NCBI GenBank assembly: GCA_014529385.2
Contig: CM043958.1
Span: 120,229,518-120,293,517 of the forward strand
Length of the DNA stretch: 64,000 nucleotides
Origin: Adiantum capillus-veneris
Lineage: Eukaryota > Streptophyta > Polypodiopsida > Polypodiales > Pteridaceae
Direction of reading: 5' to 3'
The position numbers and the translations under genes were made by a program. The notes beneath the pieces are model-generated. The model was not told where the DNA came from. It made no database searches and worked only from the letters and a program-made list of their open reading frames with translations. Of this stretch, positions 51,301-61,214 are shown piece by piece (the first letter of the stretch is position 1; each line of letters starts with the position of its first letter).

Positions 51301-52083
51301 CATGTCTATGTATTCCCCTCTGAAAAGAATGCAGTCATTAGGACAAGCGTGGATAGAATTGTAATCCATCCCCAAGTTTCGCAAAATCTTTCTTGCTTCA
51401 TCTCGGGAATCTGGCATCACATTGTCAACTGGTAGTATGTGCTCTTTCAGCAATCTACACAACATAAAAATATGATACAGTCGTGTAAAAATCTATCAGA
51501 TCATTATACATTTAGAGTTTTATTAAAGTAAACTAATTGTAATAGATCACCTGAAAAGCGCTGTGACGCTAGTGTCACTCCATCCAAACTTTGCATGCAT
51601 GTTGAGAAGAACCAGGAGTGCTTTCAATCTAGACATACGTGCTCCATTATACAATGGCGTATCGGCTTCACTTTTCATATCATCATAGATAAGCCTTTCT
51701 GAATCCATGATCGTCTCGATCATTTCATCAATCTCGGGCTCAAACATTGCCTCGTTGGGAATGTGCTCTGCATGATCATCCCCCGAGCTGTCAGAGGCTA
51801 CATCTTGTGGCCTCACATATGCTGCTTGACCAAAGCGCCTGCGAACACGTCTATTGGGTTGCAAGATTGCTGCTTGTTGGCCAGCGTCAGAGTCCGACGA
51901 GTTATAATTGGCAACAACTCGATCTATAATAGATGGATCGAACTCGCCAAATTCGCGAATGTGCTGCAAAGAAACACGTCTTGTCCGTCGCACAACATGC
52001 TTGCATTGATTACAAGGACATAAGACCCTCGTTGAGAGATAGGTGTTTCGGTTGGACGGTCCCACATCCTCGTCGCTACTCAT
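48355..52083 (-). CDS. TnpD-like CACTA transposase, six exons, uninterrupted frame
   Basis: This is the cutting transposase of the element. Exons inferred from GT-AG sites and homology: 52083-51551, 51454-50715, 50631-50027, 49952-49188, 49107-48745, 48663-48355. The lengths sum to 3315 bases, and all phases agree, giving about 1104 residues with no internal stop. Exon 1 carries a CPCNQC motif and a Ser/Asp-rich linker. Exon 2 has HACPNDCILFRGEY, CPKC, and LAMDGVNPFG then YSVWPV and YNIPPW, the Transposase_21 signature, at about residues 320-350. Exon 3 has LPYWPRLMINHLLDPMHILK. Exon 4 carries the DUF4218 block (VHLLVHIVDEVEIAGTVHSR, RPEGSMAEG). Exon 5 carries the DUF4216 block (YFGTLQEILRIDYRG, VDLFDVQWF). 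Introns are 74-96 bp. The first two donors are both GTGATCTA. The N-terminal transposase-associated domain is shorter than usual. The C-terminal end (stop at 48355) is the least certain. Confidence 0.9.
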
Positions 52084-52145
52084 AATGAGGATAAAAAACT
52101 TATAACCTGGACAACAAATTTAATATTCTATTGGCATTCTTCGTC

Positions 52146-52146
<1 letters not shown>

Positions 52147-52187
<41 letters not shown>
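52147..52187. repeat. (CT)n microsatellite upstream of the transposase gene
   Basis: A CT tract of about 41 bases lies about 65 bases upstream of the TnpD-like start codon, in the likely leader or promoter on the minus strand, where it reads (GA)n. Confidence 0.9.
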
Positions 52188-52189
<2 letters not shown>

Positions 52190-52439
52190 ACCTCACATTC
52201 TCTAGTCATGTCCAATCCCCGCACACCTCGGTCTAGAGGTGCACGGAGATCAGAACCACCGGGTTATAATCTCGTCTTTATTGGTCAATACCTATATTTG
52301 TGGGTACAAGAAATCTACACACCCACGTCTACATGATACTGCATGTAGTGGACAAAACCCCTTTGCCTCTTCTCTAGCTGTAGCACTTCACAGCATCTTA
52401 ACATCTTTTCACAGTAGATCTTTTCACTGTTCGTCTAAC

Positions 52440-52650
52440 TCTAAACCCTAAACCGTAAGTAATTCTTGCGTGGACTCGATCTAACGTAAATAAGCGTAAA
52501 TCTAAATAAACGTAAATCTAACTAAAAATAAACCTAAATCTAATTTAGCGTAAGTCTACATCTAACCTAATCTTTAACGTCTTTTGGGATAGTTTCCTAC
52601 GACGTTAAAACTCTCTTCTTCTTGTGTGTGTGTGTGTGTGTGTGTGGGTA
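52440..52650. repeat. Direct repeat, copy 1 (pairs with 53145-53330)
   Basis: An AT-rich block of ATAAACCTAAATCTAATTTA-type repeats leads into CTTTAACGTCTTTTGGGATA and GTTTCCTACGACGTTA, then CTCTCTTCTTCTTGTGTGTG. Nearly the same sequence occurs at 53145-53330, and a third partial copy (AGTTTCCTACGATGTTAAAT) lies near 53473. The two main copies bracket the captured HMA fragment. Confidence 0.85.
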
Positions 52651-52794
52651 AACCTAAATAAACCTAAGTCTAATCTAATATAACATAAATCTAAATCTAA
52701 CGTAAATTATGTTATATTAAAAACAAAGAACTAAACTAACAGGGATTATAAGAACCTTAAAACTGATTTAACACATAATTTTTCACATAACTCG

Positions 52795-53143
52795 GCAAGA
52801 GTTGGCATTCTCATCACTAAAGATGTGAGAGTTAACTTCCAGCGGTGACGCTGCCTCATCTCCATCCACATCTGACGACAGCAATTGGCCCTTTAGACCG
52901 TTCTTGCTCTTGTTACTAACTTTGAAGTTGCTGTTGAATGACTAGAGGTTGTCTAGATGGTCATTGTGTCGGGGATGTAGTGACTCTTGCCGCCCTGAAG
53001 ATCCACCTTCTTCCCTATCTTCTGAAGACATTTCACCAGTACTTTTGGATCGACAGAGCCCACCATGAGTGAAGGCAGCAATACCCTATATTCCATTGAG
53101 GGCTTTCTTCACCCGCTTCATGCAGGCATCGCAGTCTATGGAG
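52795..53143 (-). pseudogene. Captured heavy-metal-associated (HMA) domain gene fragment
   Basis: On the minus strand the segment begins SIDCDACMKRVKKALNGI, the alpha-helix-1 part of an HMA domain with its metal-binding C-x2-C (CDAC). After an in-frame TAG, a one-base frame change and a short deletion it continues as GSVDPKVLVKCLQKIGKKVD, the second half of an HMA domain as in plant HIPP-type metallochaperones (the V-D-P, L-x-K-x-G-K pattern). A downstream piece in another frame reads NSNFKVSNKSKNGLKGQLL, then SSDVDGDEAASPLEVNSH. It lies inside the CACTA element, upstream of the transposase gene, and is unrelated to transposition. I infer capture of host sequence (transduplication). It is not functional as it stands. 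Confidence 0.72.
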
Positions 53144-53144
53144 A

Positions 53145-53330
53145 CCTAAATCTAATCTAATATAACGTAAATCTAAATCTAGCGTAAATAAACGTAAATC
53201 TAGTTAAAAATAAACCTAAATCTAATTTAATGTAAGTCTACATATAACCTAATCTTTAACGTCTTTTAAGATAGTTTCCTACGACGTTATAACTCTCTTC
53301 TTCTTGTGTGTGTGCGCGTGTGTGGATGTG
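53145..53330. repeat. Direct repeat, copy 2 (pairs with 52440-52650)
   Basis: It shows about 90 percent identity by eye to copy 1, including CTTTAACGTCTTTTAAGATA, GTTTCCTACGACGTTATAAC and TCTCTTCTTCTTGTGTGTG. It begins within two bases of the end of the HMA fragment. Confidence 0.85.
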
Positions 53331-53502
53331 TGTGCCAATAAAAAGAGATAAATGGTATAACCTTTCTATCACCCATGCCAAGTATGATAGATTGATTATG
53401 CCATTTCCCTCTTGAATAATAGGTCTTGAGTTCAACTCCTCGTCGGCTAGATCTTTAGGTCTTTTAATTTTAATTAGTTTCCTACGATGTTAAATTAGTT
53501 TC

Positions 53503-53735
53503 TCTCTCTTTCTCTCTCAATGTGTGTGCGTTTTTTTGGATCGTATGCATGTTTTCTCTCTCTTTTCCTCTCTCAATGTGTGCGTTTTTTGTTTATGCAT
53601 ATTCTCTCTCTCTTTTCCTCTCTCAATGCGTGCGTTTTTTGTTTATGCATGCTCTCTCTCTCTCTCTCTTTTTCTCTCTCAATGTGTGTGTGCATTCTTT
53701 GTTTATGTATGTGTGTGTGCGTTTTTGTTTTTGTT

Positions 53736-53775
<40 letters not shown>

Positions 53776-53909
53776 AACACTATGTGTGTGTGAGAGAGAG
53801 AGAGAGAGGGAGAGAGAAAGAGGGGAAGGGAACATGAGAATGAGGAGAGGGAAGGAGCATACTTGGCTCTCCTTCCTCTCCTCGTGTGTGTGTGTGTGTG
53901 TATGTGGAG

Positions 53910-53952
<43 letters not shown>
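53503..53952. repeat. Composite CT/GT/GA microsatellite block
   Basis: Alternating (CT)n, (GT)n and (GA)n tracts are mixed with a recurring TCAATGTGTGCG, TTTTTTGTTTATGCAT module, repeated about three times between 53570 and 53710. Open frames across it are low-complexity artefacts. It lies inside the right arm of the CACTA element. Confidence 0.93.
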
Positions 53953-53953
<1 letters not shown>

Positions 53954-53983
53954 GGGAGAGCGTTACCTGCTCCTTGCTTGAGG

Positions 53984-54024
53984 GCGCCGAAAAACTCAGA
54001 TCTGAGATCTGAGTTTTTGGGCGC
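53984..54024. repeat. Palindrome, 20-bp arms, 1-base centre
   Basis: GCGCCGAAAAACTCAGATCT, a single G, then the reverse complement with one mismatch (ending GGGCGC). The inner 14 bases of each arm pair perfectly. It lies between the microsatellite block and the right subterminal repeats of the CACTA element. Confidence 0.95.
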
Positions 54025-54047
54025 GCTCGGTTATTTTTTTAGCCCAG

Positions 54048-54150
54048 CCGGCGTCGCTATGAGCGTCGCAAATTTCTTTGTAAATTTGCGACGCTCATAG
54101 CGACGCCGGGATTTTTTTTTTTTTAGCGTCGCTGTGTGAGCGTCGCTAAT
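54048..54150. repeat. Right subterminal repeats with a 28-bp perfect stem
   Basis: The arm at 54048-54075 (CCGGCGTCGCTATGAGCGTC and eight more bases) is followed by a 6-base loop (CTTTGT) and its exact reverse complement at 54082-54109. Two more GCGTCGCT units follow at 54125-54147, just inside the terminus. The motif is the same as at the left end of the element, which supports a single transposon with matched ends. Confidence 0.95.
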
Positions 54151-54170
54151 ATGAATAGCCTCTTGTAGTG

Positions 54171-55748
54171 GCCTTAGACTCATGAGAGCACTATTTACTG
54201 GGGACTCCTTTCATTCTGCGGACGGATCACCAAAGCCTTAAGTACTTCATGACGCAGACCAAGCTCTCCGACAAACAAATGAGGTGGGCAAATTTCCTTT
54301 CGCAATTTCATTTTCATATTGCTCAAATTGCTGGCAAGCATAATCAAGTAGCCAATGCACTCTCAAGACGGGCGAGATTGAATGCGGTTTCCATAGCCAC
54401 TCACAATGATCTATCTTCTATGATAGATGAGTATGCTATTGATCCCGATTTTAGAGATGTGATTTTAGTGCTTGCATTAGGGAAGAAAGAGGAACCATTT
54501 ACTTTACAAGATTGTTATCTTCTCTATGGCAATAGACTATGCGTTACTAACTCACTACGTGAGAAAGTAATGTATGAATCTCATGCTCCTCCTTATGCGG
54601 GACTTAGTGGGATTCAGTCTACCCTAAAAGGGATTCAAAAATATATCTATTGGCCTACCATAAAGAAAACATACAAGAGTATGTTTCTAAATGTGTGGTA
54701 TGCCAAAAGACGAATTTTGATAGAGGGAAGCAACCTGGATTGCTTCAACCTTTGCCAATCCCTAATTCACCATGGGAGAGCATATCCATGGATTTTATCT
54801 TTGGATTGCCTAAGTCTATCCATGGGAATACGGGAATATGGATGATAGTAGACAGGTTCAACAAACAAGCTCATTTTATACCTGTCAAAAAGACTATCAA
54901 AGCCCATCAAATGGCAACCCTCATTATATCACAAATCTTCAAGTACCATGGCTTGCCAATGTCCATAGTGTCGGATAGAGATCCTAGAATGACCAGTAAT
55001 TTTTGGAAGGCTCTCTTTGAGAATTTAGGGACAAGGCTAAACTTCTCTTCGGCCTATCACCCCCAAACGGATGGCCAAAGTGAAATGGCCAAAGCACCTT
55101 TCGAAGTAATTGAGGAAAGATCTAAAAGTCCCCTACTACTTAAGGTACACGGGAAGATCTTTGCTGCAGATGAGTATAGCCGAGACCTACAAGAATCTTT
55201 CCAAAAGATTAAGGATGCTATCTCTATCTCACATCAAATGCAAAAGGCTGCTACTAATAAGCACAGAAGAGCCCAAGCCTTTAAAGAAAATGATTGGGTC
55301 TTGCTTAAATTTCCCAAGGCTCGATTAAGACACATGACGGGCAAGAATTCTACGGTACACCAAAAGTACTATGCTAAATTAGCAAAAAGGTACTATGGTC
55401 CCTTCCAGATTCTTTGACCAATCAATGAGATGGCCTATCAACTCAATTTTCCCAGCCATTGGCTCATACACAATGCTTTCCATGTGAGCCTACTAAAGCC
55501 TTACAAAGGAGAGCCACCTCAAGAACCAACTATTGGGCCCACCGGAGATCGAGGACCAAGAAGAGGTGATGCAGTAGCTTGAGTCCATTCTCCGACATGA
55601 AGACAAGGTATTATGAGGTGGTAAGACTATTCGACGGTATCTTATTAAGTTTAAGAATTATCCTTTTGAAGATGCTAGATGGATGCAAGGCATACAATTA
55701 AAGGATAACCTAAACCTTGTCAATGCTTACAATGCTTCCCTAGAGTAA
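54171..55748 (+). pseudogene. Ty3/gypsy RNase H tail, integrase and chromodomain, copy A2
   Basis: The frame resumes after the CACTA element with GCCTTAGACTC. RNase H continues (ANFLSQFHFHIAQIAGKHNQ, then VANALSRRARLN). The integrase zinc finger (APPYAGLSGIQ to CVVCQKTNFDRG) leads to the core: SMDFIFGLPKSIHGN, DRDPRMTSNFW and HPQTDGQSEM, but after the Glu block about 130 bases equivalent to 12470-12595 of A1 are deleted. The NDWVLLKFPKARLRH linker follows and then a degraded chromodomain (HEDKVL, IKFKNYPFEDA). A frame change near 54650, a stop at 55415 and others make it inactive. It is the best preserved integrase of the three copies. Confidence 0.92.
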
Positions 55749-56087
55749 GCTAATGTACAAATGTTTAAAATGAACAAAGTTTTGTGTTATAAGACTCTCT
55801 TTTTCTTTATTGTGCACAAATGTTAAGTAGTATGCATGCTTAGAATCAAGCTTGTGGAGACAAAGTCTTCTAAACACCTAGTAGAGCTGGTCACTCTACT
55901 ATGGAAGATTGATAGGACTAATGTGCATACATGCTTGCGGAAGCTTAGGCTCTCAAGCACCAAATGAATTAGTCATCCATTCTGGAACGATGTCGCAGGG
56001 TAAAATAGGGATCCTCTACCCGCTAGAAAAAGGACTAATAAATAGGCTTTATCTTCTCTACCCCATAGTCGAGGACGACTATGATTT

Positions 56088-56101
56088 CAAGAGAGAGGTA
56101 A
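56088..56101 (+). other. Polypurine tract, copy A2
   Basis: CAAGAGAGAGGTAA precedes the LTR start TGTCAT, identical to copy A1. The untranslated stretch between the chromodomain (ending near 55748) and this tract also aligns with 13255-13590. Confidence 0.8.
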
Positions 56102-56974
56102 TGTCATTATAACCAATATATAATTCTCCTAAATGATTTTCTCATGTTAAACTGATCATTTAATATGGGGAAGTACCAGGGGAGAAAAAGCTAGAATATT
56201 GGTTATGCTGGCAGACCGGCCATAGTAGGGCTCCAAAGGAGGGAAAATAGGGATACCAAAGGGGGGGCCATCTGCAAAAGAGCAACGTGTAACAATGGGC
56301 TCCAAAGACCTTAAGGTTCAGCCCATTAAGACTTCCAAAATGCTAAGGTTCCAAAATTCAAAGGTTGTGTCCAATGGTCAAACCTTAGGGAAATTGGATG
56401 CTTTGTGAGTGTACACAAAAGTCTTCAAGACTCCTACATAGGAGGGGGCGATCCCTAAAGGAAGGCAAAGAGAGAGAAAAGGTGAGAGAACACACACACA
56501 CACTCTCCAAAGCTTCCCTTTACACAAAGGGCATAATGGACACATGTCAGCTCCCTAGCCCAATTGCCCACAAGGTGCACTCAAATCCTATTGGATGGCC
56601 ATAGAGGTGGACAAATGAGAATTAGGCTAGAGTAAATCTAGTTTAATTCATTTAAAAACACTTAATAAAAGAACCAATAAGAATTAAGCTCTTTAGAAGC
56701 TTGGCTAGTCTCCCAAGGGGTCCAATGAGCATTCAATAGCCTAATGGCTTGCCTGATTCCAGAAGACAAAGGGGTCCAATGAGAGTTTAATTGCATCATT
56801 TTATTACCTAAAGCTCTCACAAAAGGGGAAAGGGGACACATGTCAGAAGGCTATCACTTATGATTTTCAACTATGATTGGCTAAGCGTTGCAGGGTCCAA
56901 TGGGGTGCCATCATGAGTAAATTTGCAAGAGGGGTCGACCAAGAGAGAGAGGGGGACTGATTTTGGCAAGGCAT

Positions 56975-57008
<34 letters not shown>

Positions 57009-57026
57009 TCATGTGTGAATCAAGAA

Positions 57027-57083
<57 letters not shown>

Positions 57084-57752
57084 TCTCAAGCTTTAATGGA
57101 AAGCTCATCATCTACTCCAAGCTTGTGAGAAGGGAGGCCTACACCAACAACTCTTGGCTTTGTGATGCAAATCCAACCAAGAGCCAAGCTTCAATGCATG
57201 CTCATCTCCTCAACCATTGTAATTACTAAGCTATGCTAAGCTATTATGAGTGATTATGTGAGGAGATATACTTCTTTCTCGTAAGACTACTCCTTCTTCC
57301 TCTCAATCTACTCTCATACCCCGCTAGCTCTCACCATCTTCGAAGGTGTGTGAGGTCTTGGGTCTGAGACCGTGAGGGAATTGATGTTGTGCTTTATAAG
57401 TGTTTGCTTAGTGATTGAAGTTTCCATCTTCATTGCACTAGCTAGTTATTGAAGGAACACAAAGAATTGTATCGTAAAATGTCTCCCTTGATGGGGGAAA
57501 CCTATAATACAAAGCTTTTTGGAGGGGGGACCAGCTCCATGTAAATCCGGTCCTCAACTGTTGTCAATAGCTTAATTTCTTTCTCTTTTGAAGTATTGTT
57601 CATGCCTATCTAACTTGGTGTTATGCTTTTTGTTGCTCTCTCCACCCAAGCACTCTTGCTATGCTCATTATAGGAATCTATTCTAATGAAATGCTCACTA
57701 TGTCTATGCTATTTTTCGCTACACACAAGTTACTAGGCCATGAAATATTACA
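56102..57752 (+). mobile_element. 3' LTR of chromovirus A2 (1651 bp, TG...CA)
   Basis: It starts TGTCATTATAACC and ends ATTACA, aligning end to end with LTR A1. It differs mainly by microsatellite length: (AC)n at 56976-57005 and a (CT)n of about 50 bases at 57030-57081 that is very short in A1. The sequence changes at 57753 into a minus-strand MULE transposase relic, which marks the insertion or truncation point. Confidence 0.88.
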
Positions 57753-59268
57753 TTCCACTGCATGTAATAGGTCAAGCACCGACCTGTTTATCCTTGCATT
57801 CAACAAAGTGTACTTGATATATTGCCATAATCTCTCCACCAGATTTGTAGTGTCCACATTGCCATGGGGAAATAAGCGCCTAAACTTTGGCCAACACTCG
57901 CGCCATATACATGACTTTGAGCACCATCCGTTGGATACATAACGCTGAATATTTGCATGCTCGGAGTAGTCCAATAAGAGTTTTTGAAAGCGAGCTTCGA
58001 AATCATCCTCACACTTTGAATGCATAAGGCTGCACATCATAGAATATACTTGATCTCGCAAGTCTTTTGGCACTTGGGGCAAAAGATTCTCTAGCCAAGC
58101 CTTCTTGGCATGAAACCAGCAAAGCAAGACATAGCATGCAACAATACCCTCCGTTGTCTTGAGCCCAACACACATCATCATTCGTAATGGATCTCAAGAT
58201 AGCATTCAGCTCTTGAGGGCACTTATCTATTAGAATTGCATTCGGCCGAATGCTACCCATCCATTGAGAATATTATGCGGATGGTCAATTTAAGGGCAAT
58301 GCTCTCCTGACATGTCCCAGGGTCATATGCGCACATCATCAACCACATAGGCAATCTGATTCCAGCTTGATTAGGAAAAATAGGTGCATATAATGGCAAC
58401 CCATATACATTTGAGCTATCCACAACCCATACATTATGTCATGAGAAGCGAATACACATCTCCAACATCCAAGTATCTTGAATGATGATAACAAATGGCT
58501 TGTGGATGTCTTGCAATGCATTTGAATTGTATGGCTGGACATATATGACCTTTCAAAAACAGCAAGCATCTACATAAGGATACAAGGACAACATATAAAA
58601 GTGAAAACGAAACCATTGCTGTAAAAGAGGCTACCTTCCCATCAACTCGTAACTTCAAAGCCTCCATATACATGCCTGACCAATCATTTTCTGACGCTCG
58701 ACCTAATAAAAAATTTCTTAGGTGAAGAAAATGCTATATAGACTGAGAGCATAAGCAATGAAAAGTACTACCTTGAAGTTGCAAGCTATATGCGAACTGC
58801 TGGACCTCCTTTGGGATCATGAAGAATCGAAAAGTCATGCAATCTACTGGAGACACTTGTTGCATGTGAAAGTTTTGTTTTGAGATATATATTTTGGCAA
58901 GTGGCGAGATATACTAACATCAAAGTAATCTTCCATGCAACAATGAAGCACTCGTGGATGAACTGGTAAAGGCAGTATAAGTCAAGCTGAGAGTTAGGAA
59001 CATGGCCGTGATGCATAGCATGGAGAACAATAGTGACTTCATCGACTTCTTCTTTGAATTGCACTCGTGCCTTGAAAGGACAACGACACTTCTTTGTTTT
59101 TCTCTCTCTGTGCTTGTCTTCTCCACGATGCTTTCTTGAACCTCCACGATGACAAACGTAGATGTCCTCGACCCCATTGTCACCCCTCATTAAAGGCTGG
59201 GTGTCACTTAGTGCTGAGGGGTGGGCCTGGTGACTAAGTGACATGGGCGTTGAGGGGGTGGGATCCAC
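57753..59268 (-). pseudogene. MULE transposase relic with FAR1-like zinc finger
   Basis: Read leftwards, the N-terminal part (59268-58786) has YVCHRGG, then RKTKKCRCPFKARVQFK and HAMHHGHVP, a FAR1/MULE-type DNA-binding zinc finger. Next, across frames near 58510-58270, comes the DDE core: HKPFVIIIQDTWMLEM, then VYGLPLYAPIFPNQAG and MWLMMCAYDPGTCQES. After that come GSIRPNAILIDKCPQELNAI and LLCWFHAKKAWLENLLPQV, then WPKFRRLFPHGNVDTTNLVE and IKYTLLNARINRSV. This is the Mutator-like order. Frame changes near 58500, 58430 and 58175 break it. LTR A2 cuts off the C-terminal end at 57752. No terminal inverted repeats were identified. Confidence 0.82.
59210..59247. repeat. Short inverted repeat at the MULE N-terminus
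   Basis: GTCACTTAGT and its exact reverse complement ACTAAGTGAC are separated by about 18 bases. A third copy of the motif (GTGTCACTTAGTCCTGAGG) lies at 59528. It overlaps the start of the frame given for the MULE relic. Confidence 0.7.
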
Positions 59269-60079
59269 GGTGGGATGAAGGAGAGCCGTAGATCGTGGCT
59301 AAGTACCCGAGATTACTTTGCACCCAAACCTCGAACCCTTGATCTCACCTATACGACTCCCATGTCCTATCCACGAGCACCCGCACGTTTTTTGTGATGG
59401 TATGGGACCAAGATTACTCATATACCAAATGTGACCGAAAGTAACCTCAGGTACCCATGATTATACCCGAGATTACTTTTGGCGATGTTGATAAGATCTA
59501 CGGTGCTCGATGTCTAGATCCATGCCCGTGTCACTTAGTCCTGAGGAGGGAGGCCAAGAAGTGGAAATGTATTTGGCCAATGCCGTCCAGTTTGTTTTGA
59601 TGACGTGCATCTTGCATTCGATTATGAGAAGACGCTCCGTTGGCTTCCTTTTCTGCTCCCTTTGCATCCTCTTCCTCGTCGTCGCCTTCTTGAGCACAAA
59701 ATTTGGAAGGGTAATCAGCTATTTCCTTGTTACGCGCTCTCGCTTCTGTGGTTTCTTGTGAAGAATTCTTGTAACGGAAAAATGAAATGCATTGGCATTG
59801 TCTTGAAGTACTTCTATTCTCTGTTTTTGGCTCAAAGATTGGTTCAGCAGACAAATCTGGTCCTGTGTGAAATCGATTTTGGTGGTTTATAATTTGTCCC
59901 GCTAATGTTATGATCACAAGGCATGTACTTGCAAATGAGCATGCCACTGTTAATTAGTCCGGGGATGAATGGAGAACTCTCGATCAACTATTTTGTTTTT
60001 AGAGAACAGATGTTTCAGTAGCAGAGAATGCATGTATGCCAAAACATCGACACTCGAGTATGAGACTTGAAAACGCCCA
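59269..60079. other. No gene recognised
   Basis: The motif ACCCGAGATTACTTT occurs twice, near 59306 and 59466. Overlapping frames on both strands (59605-59760 plus; 59947-59531 minus, the latter Glu/Ala-rich and 138 codons) are open, but neither shows a known domain. Confidence 0.35.
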
Positions 60080-60373
60080 AAGGGACGATCGAAACCACTT
60101 GGGCCTATGCTCAGTTATTTTCACTTCTCTATACTAAAGGTGTCTTCTTAATATGGGGCCTGCCCTGCTTTTGGGGCTTTTACCATACCAAGTAGTTAGT
60201 CTAGCTAGTGGGGACTAATGGACAAGGCTATAGCTGGCTCAGAAGGCATTTGTGAAATGTGGAGGATTGTCGAGGCAATGCCATCAAAAACATGTAGCTG
60301 CCAATTCTGTATTAGGAACTTTACATCCACTTGGAGGAAGCCCCAATTGTACTCTAGAGGGCCTATGGGAAGC

Positions 60374-60441
<68 letters not shown>

Positions 60442-60655
60442 CTTAATCCATAGCCCTGTCTGCATTTGTTCTTCGGATCATTCTCCATGGCGGCCGCCAC
60501 ACCAGTTATGAGTACCACTAGGGCTGCTCTTGAACCTGTTACCTGTGATCTGATGTCAGAGGACATCGCGAGTATTGAGGCTGCCACTCCACTGCAATGG
60601 ACAAACTCTTGTTTTTGGCAGCATGGTAGGGCACTTTGAGATGCACCTTGAAGCC
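60080..60655 (+). repeat. Segmental repeat copy 1, with (GA)n and a DUF4283-type gene start
   Basis: This block is repeated at 60850-61420. It has a conserved leader (GGGGCTTTTACCATACCAAG, GGAGGAAGCCCCAATTGTA), a (GA)n tract of about 64 bases at 60377-60440, and then an ATG at 60487 starting MAAATPVMSTTRAALEPVTC. The frame runs about 54 codons (DLMSEDIASIEAATP) before a stop, because a frame change relative to copy 2 follows the TPLQWTN position. Confidence 0.8.
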
Positions 60656-60849
60656 TTTAGATTATTAGTAGTGTCTATACTCAAATAAGCAGGTTGAATG
60701 TGGTGTGGTGTAGATTGCACAAGAGGGGAACCACTCCACTCCGTTGTCATAAATTGCTTTGATTGAATAAAGTCGCAAATTTCTCTTTGAGATTTTAGGA
60801 ATATTGACAAGCTGAATGCATGTATGCCAAAGCATTGACACACGAGTAC

Positions 60850-61143
60850 GAGACTTGAAAACGCCCAAAGAGACTATCCAAACCACTTGGCCCTATACTA
60901 AAGGTTTGTTCTTAATATGGGGATTGCCCTGCTTTTGGGGCTTTTACCATTCCAAGTAGTTAGTCTAGCTAGTGGAGACTAATGGGCAAGGCTATAGCTG
61001 GCTCAAAAGGCATTCATGACATGTGGAGCATTATTGAGGCAATCCCCATCAAAAACATGTATAGGTGCCAATTCTATATTAGGCACTTTACATCCATGTG
61101 GAGGAAGCCCCAATTGTACCTTAGAGGGCCTATGGAGAGCCTT

Positions 61144-61214
<71 letters not shown>

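Larger units (their letters stand above)
46131..54170 (-). mobile_element. CACTA (En/Spm) DNA transposon, 8040 bp, complete ends
   Basis: The element starts CACTACAAGAGG and ends CCTCTTGTAGTG, a perfect 12-bp terminal inverted repeat of the CACTA type. GCC occurs on both sides (46128-46130 and 54171-54173), the 3-bp target duplication this superfamily makes. The host site is the RNase H region of chromovirus A2, and the paralogous copy A1 shows the unfilled site ATGCCTTAGACTC at 11569-11581. Inside are GCGTCGCTA-type subterminal repeats at both ends, a TnpA-like and a TnpD-like gene on the minus strand, and a captured HMA-domain gene fragment. CACTA elements move by cut and paste: the TnpD-type protein cuts and the TnpA-type protein binds the subterminal repeats. 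Perfect ends and an open transposase frame suggest a recent insertion. Confidence 0.96.

Noticed and set aside
53520-53953. Overlapping frames of up to 143 codons in the CACTA right arm
   Set aside because: They are composed of CT/GT/GA microsatellite and a short repeated module; three frames are open at once, as expected for simple repeats.
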